Shown in pieces: positions 1-6,779 of a stretch of 7,290 nucleotides of DNA; position 1 is the stretch's first letter, and each line of letters begins with the position of its first letter. The DNA comes from Deltaproteobacteria bacterium (GTDB lineage Bacteria; Desulfobacterota; Desulfobacteria; Desulfobacterales; Desulfatirhabdiaceae). The stretch is taken from NCBI GenBank assembly GCA_026388755.1, contig JAPLJE010000159.1, forward strand, positions 1 to 7,290, given 5' to 3'. The notes below the pieces were generated by a model. It ran no database searches. It had not been told where the DNA came from and saw only the letters and a list, made by a program, of their open reading frames with translations. Both the position numbers and the translations under genes were made by a program.

Positions 1-1112
1 GAATAAATCAGGTTGTGGGAGAGGGTTTTCCACGCATAACGGGCGCCTCTGTCATCGCCGTACAGCACTGCTTTCATTTTATCGGCAAGGGTACCTGCTT
101 TCTTGGCTTCGGCCAGACAGGGGAAGTCCGCGGGAGCATATTCCACATATTCCAACGTGGCGGGATCAATGACTTTTCGAATTTTTTTCCATTCGGGGGT
201 CAGCTCGGTTTTATAAAATCCGCCCTGGGTTTTGTTTCCCAGCAACTTCTTTTCGATCATTTTTTTGACAAAATCCGGGATCACAAAGCTGTCTCTGGCT
301 TCATCATTTACAACCAGGTTGTAGGTATTGCCGGCGACATGTCCCATGGTATCAAGACCCACCAGATCGGTGGTTTTGAACATGGCGGTTTTGGGGCGAC
401 CAAGAACAGGGCCGAACAGGGCATCCACTTCGGGAATGCTGACGCCGTCTTCCACCATAAGCTGCATGGCCTTGACAATACCCTGAACACCGATCCGGTT
501 GGCGACAAAATTGGGGGTATCCTTGGCCCATACAATGCCTTTTCCCAAAATCCGTTCCCCATAATCGGCCATAAAGGAAAGGACTTCCGGAAGGGTTTCT
601 TCGCCGGGAATGATTTCCAGAAGCTTCATGTACCGAACCGGGTTAAAGAAGTGTGTTCCCAGAAAATGCTGACGAAAATCCTGACTCAGTCCTTCGGACA
701 TGGCTTTCAGCGGAATTCCGGAGGTGTTTGAGGAAATGATGCTTCCTTTTTTTCGGACCGGTTCGATGCGTTTGAAAAGTTCCTGTTTGATTTTCAGATT
801 TTCAACCACAACCTCGACGATCCAGTCGCAGTCTGAAAGCTTGTGAAAATCATCTTCCATGTTTCCGATGGTGATCAGATCGGCGTCTTTTCGCTGCATG
901 AGAAGAGCCGGCCGGGACATCAGAACCGTATCCATCCCTGCCTTGACGATCCGGTTTCTGGCAGTCGGGTTATTTTTCTCGGGTTCCTTTAAGTCGAAAG
1001 GAACAATGTCCAGCAAAAGCGTTTTAACGCCCGCGCTGGCAAGAAGTGCGGCAATTCCGCCGCCCATGACGCCTGAGCCAATAACTGCAGCCGTCCTGAT
1101 TTTTCTGCTCAT
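1..1112 (-). CDS. fadN: FadN-like 3-hydroxyacyl-CoA dehydrogenase, N-terminal part (3' end beyond window)
   Basis: Reading from 1112 to base 1 gives 370 codons with no stop; the gene runs off the left edge. It should oxidise L-3-hydroxyacyl-CoA to 3-ketoacyl-CoA with NAD+ in cytoplasmic beta-oxidation. Visible: the Rossmann motif GSGVMGGGIA (residues 12-21), the acidic end of strand beta-2 in LLLDIVP (about 32-38), VEVVVEN (about 99-105), SSNTSG (127-132), and GTHFFNP with catalytic His154 and Glu166 (LLEII). The 12-residue His-Glu spacing is that of the family. The later segment with DPATLEYVEY and the Asp-rich YGDDRGARYAW follows the layout of Bacillus FadN, in which a C-terminal enoyl-CoA hydratase domain follows; that part (family length near 790 residues) would lie outside the window. 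The ATG at 1112 has AGGAGG (1118-1123) five bases upstream. A promoter and FadR-like palindrome lie just upstream, so regulation is probably separate from the kinase gene. The dehydrogenase call is firm; FadN rather than another fused subfamily is my judgement. Confidence 0.93.
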   Translation of the reverse strand, partial: MSRKIRTAAVIGSGVMGGGIAALLASAGVKTLLLDIVPFDLKEPEKNNPTARNRIVKAGMDTVLMSRPALLMQRKDADLITIGNMEDDFHKLSDCDWIVEVVVENLKIKQELFKRIEPVRKKGSIISSNTSGIPLKAMSEGLSQDFRQHFLGTHFFNPVRYMKLLEIIPGEETLPEVLSFMADYGERILGKGIVWAKDTPNFVANRIGVQGIVKAMQLMVEDGVSIPEVDALFGPVLGRPKTAMFKTTDLVGLDTMGHVAGNTYNLVVNDEARDSFVIPDFVKKMIEKKLLGNKTQGGFYKTELTPEWKKIRKVIDPATLEYVEYAPADFPCLAEAKKAGTLADKMKAVLYGDDRGARYAWKTLSHNLIY

Positions 1113-1117
1113 AATAG

Positions 1118-1123
1118 CCTCCT
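1118..1123 (-). promoter_or_regulatory. Ribosome binding site of the fadN-like gene
   Basis: On the minus strand this reads AGGAGG, a full Shine-Dalgarno core, with five bases (CTATT) before the ATG at 1112. It fixes the start codon, and the GSGVMGGG motif follows at the expected distance from it. Confidence 0.85.
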
Positions 1124-1160
1124 GAATGGTTGATTTCATACCCCTGTTATATGGAAACGC

Positions 1161-1169
1161 TGAATGAAT
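1161..1169 (-). promoter_or_regulatory. Possible second half-site of the FadR-like operator
   Basis: On the minus strand this reads ATTCATTCA, identical to the right half of the palindrome at 1191-1210. It starts 31 bases further downstream, about three helical turns, so it would face the same side of the DNA. There is no matching second arm. It may be an auxiliary contact for the same repressor or a chance repeat. Confidence 0.35.
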
Positions 1170-1190
1170 AAGACCCGATTCCGACTGAAT

Positions 1191-1210
1191 ATGAATGAAT
1201 ATTCATTCAT
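1191..1210. promoter_or_regulatory. FadR-type (TetR family) operator palindrome
   Basis: Bases 1191-1210 form a perfect palindrome with two uninterrupted 10-base arms, ATGAATGAAT and ATTCATTCAT. The inner 18 bases (1192-1209) fit every position of the Bacillus subtilis FadR operator consensus TGAATGAMTANTCATTCA as I recall it. FadR is a TetR-family repressor released by long-chain acyl-CoA, and it controls fadN in Bacillus. Here the site lies about 80 bases upstream of a FadN-like gene and overlaps the proposed -10 element, so a bound repressor would block RNA polymerase. No repressor gene is in the window. The operator call is strong on symmetry and context; the regulator's identity is inferred. 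Confidence 0.8.
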
Positions 1211-1237
1211 TTATCAGAGGATAACTTGAGATGTCAA
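1209..1237 (-). promoter_or_regulatory. Candidate sigma-70 promoter for the fadN-like gene
   Basis: On the minus strand a perfect TTGACA lies at 1237-1232. After a 17-base spacer comes ATAAAT at 1214-1209, which matches TATAAT at only three positions. The -35 box and spacing are good and the -10 box is weak. The -10 end overlaps the palindrome at 1191-1210, the usual arrangement for repression, and transcription would begin near 1202 with a leader of about 90 bases. Confidence 0.5.
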
Positions 1238-1356
1238 GAAAAACATTAGCGGAGATGTGATGAGAAAGAATATTATGTGAATACAAGTTGATAAAGAAGG
1301 TTAATGGGAAAGGCAATCCAGGGAAACCCAGAGAATGAAAAAAAAGATATGGGGAT

Positions 1357-4005
1357 TTAATTAAGTGAATTGCAATTCATTGTGTTCAGCCGTAGAACTT
1401 CACTCATTTTTTTGGACAGTAGTACGAGGTTGAAGGGCTTCTGGATGAACCCGTTGCAGCCGCGTTTCAGGATATCGGATGCTTGGCCGTCAACCGCATA
1501 GCCGCTGGACAGAAGAACTGTAAGGTTCGGATGCATCGACTTGAGTTTATCAAAGGTTTCGCTGCCACCCATAACTGGCATGATCATATCCAGGATCACC
1601 AGAACAATGTGATTCCGGTGGCGTTCAAAGAGCTTAATGGCTTCCTTGCCATTTGGCGCTTTCAGGACCTGATAGCCAAGCTTTTCCAGCATCTGGCCGC
1701 CGACGTCAAGAATCATCTGCTCATCATCTACCAGCAGAACCGTTCCGGAGCCTTTAACGACAGGTTCGCAAATATCTTTTTCGATGGAGGTCGATTTTTT
1801 AGATGCTGGAAGGTAAACCGTAAATGAGGTTCCCCTGCCTTTTTCGCTGTAGATATTGATAAAACCTCCGTGATTCTTGATGATCCCATAAGCAGAGGCC
1901 AGTCCCAGTCCGGTTCCCCTGCCTTTTTCCTTGGTAGTAAAAAACGGCTCGAATACTCTTTTCTGGGTATTGGGATCCATCCCCATGCCGGTGTCGGTTA
2001 TGGAAATTCTGACATAATTCCCCGGAATAACGGAAAAAGCCTGGAGATAACTGTCGTCGAGTGTGTCATTGGCGGTTTGAAGGTGAAGATTCCCGCCTGC
2101 GGGCATGGCCTGCCAGGCATTGACATAGAAATTCAGCAGGACCTGCTCAATCTGTCCGCGATCCACATCAACAGTCCAGATGTCTTTATGGAGGCTTAAA
2201 CTGATGGTAATTTCTTTTTTCGTGCGGCCAAACATATCCGAAGTGTGTTGAATCAGCTCGTTCAGATTGGTTGGCCTGACCTCGAATTTTCCCCCTCTGG
2301 CAAAGCCCAGGAGCTGCCGGGTGAGGTCTGCGCCGCTTTGAACATATTTTTCGATGTTTTTCAGTCGATCATAGCCGGGATGAGAAGGATCCATATTCAT
2401 CAGCGTCAGGGTGGCATTTCCGAGAATGCCCATGAGCAGGTTGTTAAAGTCATGAGCAATGCCGCCTGCAAGCGTGCCGACGGCTTCCATTTTATGCGCC
2501 TGCTGGAGCTGGTTTTCCAGTTTTTTCCGGTCTTGTTCGGCCCGCTTTTTATCGGTAATATCCTTGATGGTTCCGAGGCTGGCGATTTTTCCTTGAAAGC
2601 TAAAGGTTCCGATGTTCATGTTGACTGTCAGTCGGGTGGATCCATCCTTGTGAAGAATGTCAAACTCATATTCGCTTTCTACTGTTTCACCGGCCAGTCG
2701 TCTTTGGTAGCGGCCTGCCGTGAGCTGGCGGTATTCAGGAGCAATAAGCGTCAAGAAATCCAGATCCGTCATCTCTTCGACTGAATATCCTATCATGCGC
2801 GCCAGGGCGTCATTGACAAAACGAAGTTTATTGTCCTGAAGGATAAAGACGCCATCCTGGATGTTGTTCACCAGCGCCCTGTATTTTTCTTCGGAAGATT
2901 TGACCAGAACCTCAGCTGTTTTTCGCTCGGTAATGTCGTTGATAAAGCCTTCCAGAGCCAGTATTTCGTCTTCATCCGAGTAGACGCCGATTCCCTGCTC
3001 CCAGACCCATTTTTGATTGCCAATAGCATCCTCAATCCGGTACTGCAACTGATAGGGACGATGCTGAGAAACGGCTTTCTGAACCTGTTCCCAGGCCATT
3101 TCCTGGTCATTTGAGTGAATAAGATCATTGTAAGATCGAATGCGTTTGCCAATCAGATCCTGAGGTGCATATCCGGTTAAACTCATGCATCCATCGCTGA
3201 CAAAAGTCATGGTTCTGTTGCGGTCGTTCCGGCATCGATACACCATACCCGGAAGATTTTTCATAAGAGTTGATATCAGCCGTTCGCTTTCCTGAGCCTC
3301 TTCTTCGGCTTTTTTCCGGTCAGCGATTTGCCGGGATACGTTTTGAATCATTTCGTTGGTGACAAGCTTTAAGGACTCCAGAAGCTCTACAGGCGATGTT
3401 CCCATAACCTTTGCCGAAAGATCACCTAACGACACTCGATGCAGTACGTCAAAATGTTCTGCCAGGCCAATGGCAAACTCATGGGAGAGATCAACGATTT
3501 CGCCAAGGTTTGTGGCGGTAAGATTTACCAGTTTTTTAAGGTGAGTGACAATTTCAAGTCCGGAATCTTCGGATATCCGGACAGTCGGGTCCCCGGATGC
3601 AATTTTTTTCAGAGCCTCAAAAACCTCGGACAATCCGATGGCCAACTCAACGCCGTTATGCTCCTGATGGTGATTCTTATCGAAAGCCATCTTGACAGTT
3701 TCCGCGTGGAGACCGATCAGCTGGGTGATCATGTCTTCCAGAATCTCCAGGGTCTTGTTTTGCTTGAAAAGGGAACAATTCAGACATCTTTTCATCTTTT
3801 CCGGAAAGCTGTCCAGCAGTTCCCCCTGACAGTTCAGGGATGGGACGGTCCAGCAGGCGGTTTCGTTAAGCAATCTTACCGGGCAGTTTTTCTGGTTGCA
3901 TCCAAATTGTTCCCAGCAGGGGGGATGAGCGGTCACGTATCTGATCCTTCTGAAAGTCTTGTATAGGTCCGAAAATGGGATAAAAGCCGTTCCTGTATTT
4001 GTCAC
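1357..4005 (-). CDS. Soluble hybrid histidine kinase: Cys-rich head, HAMP-like repeats, two PAS domains, HisKA/HATPase, receiver
   Basis: The product is 882 residues with no signal peptide or membrane segment, so it should act in the cytoplasm. The N-terminal head has cysteines at 30, 36, 41, 51, 59, 74 and 77 (CWEQFGC, NCP, ACW, CLNC), a pattern suited to metal or iron-sulfur binding. Residues about 118-222 hold two related HAMP-like units. PAS domains span about 240-365 and 366-490, each ending in a typical DIT motif. The kinase core shows GGIAHDFNN with phospho-acceptor His518, an N box around Asn629, DTGMGM (671-676), FEPFFTTK and GRGTGLGL (695-702). A receiver follows with VDDE (759-762), phospho-acceptor Asp806 and Lys856 in QKPF. 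No output domain follows, so it probably relays phosphate to a partner encoded elsewhere. The 4005 start is GTG without a clear ribosome site. A GTG at 3936 (codon 24) has AGAAGG nine bases upstream and would give 859 residues with all domains intact. The gene follows the TusA-family gene by 51 bases. The signal is unknown. Confidence 0.93.
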   Translation of the reverse strand: MTNTGTAFIPFSDLYKTFRRIRYVTAHPPCWEQFGCNQKNCPVRLLNETACWTVPSLNCQGELLDSFPEKMKRCLNCSLFKQNKTLEILEDMITQLIGLHAETVKMAFDKNHHQEHNGVELAIGLSEVFEALKKIASGDPTVRISEDSGLEIVTHLKKLVNLTATNLGEIVDLSHEFAIGLAEHFDVLHRVSLGDLSAKVMGTSPVELLESLKLVTNEMIQNVSRQIADRKKAEEEAQESERLISTLMKNLPGMVYRCRNDRNRTMTFVSDGCMSLTGYAPQDLIGKRIRSYNDLIHSNDQEMAWEQVQKAVSQHRPYQLQYRIEDAIGNQKWVWEQGIGVYSDEDEILALEGFINDITERKTAEVLVKSSEEKYRALVNNIQDGVFILQDNKLRFVNDALARMIGYSVEEMTDLDFLTLIAPEYRQLTAGRYQRRLAGETVESEYEFDILHKDGSTRLTVNMNIGTFSFQGKIASLGTIKDITDKKRAEQDRKKLENQLQQAHKMEAVGTLAGGIAHDFNNLLMGILGNATLTLMNMDPSHPGYDRLKNIEKYVQSGADLTRQLLGFARGGKFEVRPTNLNELIQHTSDMFGRTKKEITISLSLHKDIWTVDVDRGQIEQVLLNFYVNAWQAMPAGGNLHLQTANDTLDDSYLQAFSVIPGNYVRISITDTGMGMDPNTQKRVFEPFFTTKEKGRGTGLGLASAYGIIKNHGGFINIYSEKGRGTSFTVYLPASKKSTSIEKDICEPVVKGSGTVLLVDDEQMILDVGGQMLEKLGYQVLKAPNGKEAIKLFERHRNHIVLVILDMIMPVMGGSETFDKLKSMHPNLTVLLSSGYAVDGQASDILKRGCNGFIQKPFNLVLLSKKMSEVLRLNTMNCNSLN
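3946..3951 (-). promoter_or_regulatory. Ribosome binding site favouring the internal GTG start of the kinase
   Basis: On the minus strand this reads AGAAGG, nine bases before the GTG at 3936-3934. The longer start at 4005 has nothing comparable at a usable distance; its nearest purine run, GGAAA, ends too far upstream. The 3936 start keeps the first CW motif, which then begins at residue 7. Confidence 0.4.
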
Positions 4006-4056
4006 CGAAACAAGCAGTGCGATATTTCCGGTATCGGGAGTACCTTGATCGTTCGG

Positions 4057-4281
4057 TCAGAACTGAATCTGGATTTTTTTTGCAATTTCGCCATCTTCCT
4101 TTACCGAAAGCATCACTTTTCCCAGGCGCTGGCACCATGCCCGAATGTCTCTTTCAAATGTCGGGCAGTCCCCCAGTACTTCCAAAATGTCGCCAGGTCT
4201 CATGCTGGGTGCTTTTACGGCAATTTTCAAAACAGGCTGAGGACATTTTACCCCGAGCGTATCAAGAACTACAAGTGACAT
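4057..4281 (-). CDS. tusA: TusA/SirA-family sulfur carrier protein
   Basis: This 74-residue protein has the compact size of the TusA family and the signature CPxP motif: VKCPQPVLKIA with the active Cys13 before Pro14 and Pro16. The glycine-rich turn RPGDILEVLGD (28-38) and a C-terminal amphipathic region also fit the TusA fold. Family members carry a persulfide on this cysteine and pass sulfur on for tRNA thiolation, cofactor synthesis or dissimilatory sulfur oxidation. Cys39 and Cys50 are extra cysteines of unknown use. The ATG at 4281 has GGGAG (4291-4295) nine bases upstream. It lies 120 bases after the true end of mvhA and 51 bases before the kinase, in the same frame as the kinase. Which sulfur pathway it serves cannot be told; the symbol marks the family, not a proven E. 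coli-type TusA role. Confidence 0.85.
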   Translation of the reverse strand: MSLVVLDTLGVKCPQPVLKIAVKAPSMRPGDILEVLGDCPTFERDIRAWCQRLGKVMLSVKEDGEIAKKIQIQF

Positions 4282-4304
4282 TCGGTTGGTCTCCCATTGT
4301 GCGG

Positions 4305-4329
4305 ATTGTTCATTATCCGTGTGAACAAT
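4305..4329. promoter_or_regulatory. Inverted repeat upstream of the TusA-family gene
   Basis: ATTGTTCA (4305-4312) and TGAACAAT (4322-4329) are perfect 8-base inverted arms around a 9-base centre, 24 bases upstream of the TusA-family start codon. The arms are AT-rich and no U-run follows on the minus strand, so this is a poor terminator and more likely a protein-binding dyad or a weak hairpin in the leader. I do not recognise the regulator. No convincing promoter accompanies it; a TACAAT hexamer further upstream has no good -35 partner. Confidence 0.35.
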
Positions 4330-4401
4330 ATCAGAAAATAAAAACTCTATTTGTTATTGTAGCATGGCGGTTATGGAAATAGAAATCGTTTTCTTCCGTA
4401 T

Positions 4402-5793
4402 TCAGTGCGTTGCGCAGGCCAGGCAGGGGTCGTCGGCCCGGTAAGACATTTCAATCTGGTTCGTTATCCGCTATGAAATCTGTCCGTCCGAGATCAGCCG
4501 CGAGGCGATCTGATATACTGAGCGGCAAATGGCGGCCGCATTATGCTGCGTGGCAACCACAAGATTGAGTTTTAGAATTATCGCCTGTGAGTTTGCCTGA
4601 TAGGTATGAAACAAGGTTCCCCTGGGTGCTTTGCAGGCCCCAATACCCGATCGCTCTGTTAGCAGTGGTTTCGGCAGGTTTTGAACTTCCGCGCAAAGAA
4701 TATTCAAATCTCTGGCGAGCTCAGCGGTCCGCTCGGCGGCAAAAAGCACTTCGATCAATCTGGCCCAGTGGTAGGCCATAGTGTGATGAACGGGCTTATT
4801 ACCAAAATAATTCATCATCTTTTCGTATTCGGCATTGGCCAGGGGGGTGGAAATGCCAGATGCGACATTCAGCCTGGCCAGTGACCCGACCCGATAAATG
4901 CCGTTTGGCGCATTTCCGGGAAAATTACTCCGGCCTGGGTCCTTCAGCGCCAGGGTTTTCATATAAGTCCAGGGCTCGACCTGTTCGACAAGATGGCGGG
5001 AAAAATCCCTGGCTTCAAATATAGAATGAATGGTTCCGGCCGGATCAATAATTCGTATCCTGCCGTCATAAAAGCTGAGTCTGCCGGTATCATCGACCAT
5101 GCCTAGATAATGAGTCGGCTGATAATACAAGGAATCCGTCATCATTTCAGCCATAGAAGTCCTTTTCAGCAGGAGTTTTTCAAACAGGTTCAAGGACAGC
5201 CTGGCAAATGTAACCATGTCATCGGAAGCCGATAGCGCAAAATTCCGGTCTTCCGCGCTCAGGGGTTTTGAAACGCCACCAGGAAGTCCAAAAACCGGAT
5301 AAAGCGCGCTTTCAGCAATTCTGGCAATAATTTCCCTATCATTATTTCGGGCTGCCATCATCATAGAAATGAAGGGTTTTCCCATTCTGTCTGCAAGGCC
5401 AAGAATGTTTCGCTGAGAAGTCGGAACATCCGGACCCAAAAGCCAGTCCGGTCCGCCGAGATAATATACGTGGAGCAAATGATCTTCAAACATAAAGGCA
5501 TGATAAATCAGCTCGCGGATATTTTTTGCCGCAAGGGGCGGAGAGACGTTGAACAGATCGTCCAGGGCCTTGGTGGATGCGATGTGATGGGCGGTCGGGC
5601 AGACCCCGCAGATCTTCTGTGTGAGTATCGGCATTTCTTCTGCAGCTCTGCTCTCGCAGAATTTTTCAAATCCCCTGAACTCCGGAACCTGAAACCTTGC
5701 ATCGCTGACCTTTCCATGCGAATCCAGGGCAATTTCGATTTTTCCGTGCCCTTCTAATCGCGTAATCGGGTCAATGAGGATGCGCTGAGTCAT
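4402..5793 (-). pseudogene. mvhA: [NiFe]-hydrogenase large subunit, Mvh type, interrupted by in-frame TAG
   Basis: This encodes the NiFe catalytic subunit of a group 3 hydrogenase. The first open segment has 440 codons (5793-4474). It holds RLEGHGK near the N-terminus, the L1 motif QKICGVCPTAHH with the first CxxC ligand pair, and long conserved stretches such as FGLPGGVSKPL and APRGTLFH. A TAG at 4471-4473 stops it. In the same frame, 22 more codons follow before a TGA at 4402-4404, and they contain the L2 motif DPCLACATH with the second ligand pair (Cys457, Cys460). Without these the active site cannot form. From remembered relatives the interrupted position is usually Glu, so GAG to TAG is the simplest change. 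Readthrough or pyrrolysine at UAG is possible but less likely given the broken mvhG. L2 has RADDPC where RAYDPC is usual, and L1 has QKICGVC where RICGVC is usual. The frame ends directly on the conserved His, so there is no cleavable C-terminal peptide. It starts within the ATGA that ends mvhG. Confidence 0.88.
4471..4473 (-). other. In-frame TAG codon in mvhA
   Basis: On the minus strand the reading frame passes ...GGA CAG ATT TCA TAG CGG ATA ACG... with family-like sequence on both sides. The segment after it reads RITNQIEMSYRADDPC, which aligns with the usual C-terminus of the large subunit without a gap, so this is a single-codon change and not a frameshift. Confidence 0.85.
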
Positions 5794-6150
5794 GATGTCT
5801 CATCCGAAAAGCCTTCTGCCTGCGCGGATCTTTTGTTACATGCTTTGATCAGCGATGCAGCCAGACTGTAGCGGTAAAACAGCCCTGGCGGATCGGCAAT
5901 TCCTGCGACTACTTCCGCGATCTTCTCGGGATCGGTCTCATCTATCAGGGATGCAATGAAAGAAATGGCTTTTGCTCCCTGATCCCGAACTCCGTTCAGT
6001 GGACCCAAACACCCACTGCAGGGCATGTTTGCCGAAATACACCGGGACTCACAGCCTCCCCGTGTGGACGGTCCCAGACAAATGATTCCCTGGTCCAGAA
6101 AGCATTGCAGCGGGTTCCACAGGGTTTCGTGAATCCGCTTGAACTCGTCG

Positions 6151-6161
6151 GACAGACAGAC
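6151..6161 (-). repeat. Tandem TCTG duplication causing a frameshift in mvhG
   Basis: On the minus strand this reads GTCTGTCTGTC, a 4-base unit in 2.75 copies. Upstream frame: PERLSV then nonsense-like sequence. Downstream frame: family-like LSDEFKRIHE. Deleting one TCTG joins the two as PERLSDEFKRIHE. The duplication is the pattern left by replication slippage. Confidence 0.8.
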
Positions 6162-6525
6162 GTTCCGGAAGGGTGTTTTGCCGGGGACATGAATGGCAGA
6201 GCGCCCGGTTTTCAGACAGGATGCTGCCTTTTGGCGGAAAGCTGTTTTCAAGAAGACAGAAAATGGCATTTTTCACCAATTCCGAAGGGGGAGGACAGCC
6301 GGGAATATAATAGTCCACGTCGATGACCTGATCCAAAGTCCTGACCCGGTTCAGGAGCCGGGGCAAAGGACGGCCTGAGGAAGGCTGAGCTCCGGGAATT
6401 ATCCTGGTGGGATTGGCAACGGTCTCAACTTCGATATACGCTCTTTGAAGGGCTTCTTCTGGCCTGTGCAGGTTGGCCAGGCCAATAACGCCGCCGATAT
6501 GCGCGCATGAGCCGTTCGCGATGAC

Positions 6526-6528
6526 TTA
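6526..6528 (-). other. In-frame TAA codon in mvhG
   Basis: The codons read AAG TCC CGA TAA GTC ATC GCG AAC GGC TCA TGC, so the conserved GSC cluster motif follows in the same frame. In relatives as I recall them this position is a hydrophobic residue such as Leu; TTA to TAA is one base change. Confidence 0.85.
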
Positions 6529-6779
6529 TCGGGACTTATTCCGCAACAGTCTGGCCATGTTAACATGATCTTCCTGTTGAATGGCGCCGTTAATCAGGGA
6601 TGCTAAGATTGAGCCGTCCGCCAGGGCCTCAAGATCTGAAAAGCGGGCGTCCATGGCCGCGGGCCAGAAAATGATTTCCGCGGATTGCGCCAGTTTCAGC
6701 AGGTCTTCGCCCAGATCAATGACCGATTCTTCACATCCGCCGCAGCTGGAACACCAGTATAGTGCAATTTTGGGTTTGT

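Larger units (their letters stand above)
1113..1356. other. Intergenic region between the kinase 3' end and the fadN-like gene
   Basis: The left half holds the fadN ribosome site, promoter, operator and extra half-site. In the right half (about 1240-1356) I see no gene, and no terminator for the kinase: the only hairpin candidate, GGGTTTCCC on the minus strand, has three-base arms and no following U-run. Confidence 0.6.

Noticed and set aside
15..731. Long plus-strand open frame of 238 codons
   Set aside because: It lies opposite the well-supported FadN-like gene, has no family features, and its composition follows from the antisense of a codon-biased gene.
1366..1379. Palindrome TGAATTGCAATTCA at the 3' end of the kinase gene
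   Set aside because: It falls inside the last codons, is short, has no U-run, and resembles the FadR-like operator only superficially, so I do not call it a terminator or operator.
1483..3966. Several plus-strand open frames of 109-179 codons opposite the kinase
   Set aside because: All are antisense shadows of the histidine kinase, whose catalytic motifs are complete in the other strand.
4471..4473. Pyrrolysine-coded mvhA as the main explanation
   Set aside because: The partner gene mvhG has a TAA and a frameshift that pyrrolysine cannot explain, and no pyl gene is visible here; kept only as an alternative.
6151..6161. Programmed ribosomal frameshifting in mvhG
   Set aside because: There is no slippery heptamer or obvious downstream structure, and a tandem four-base duplication explains the shift directly.
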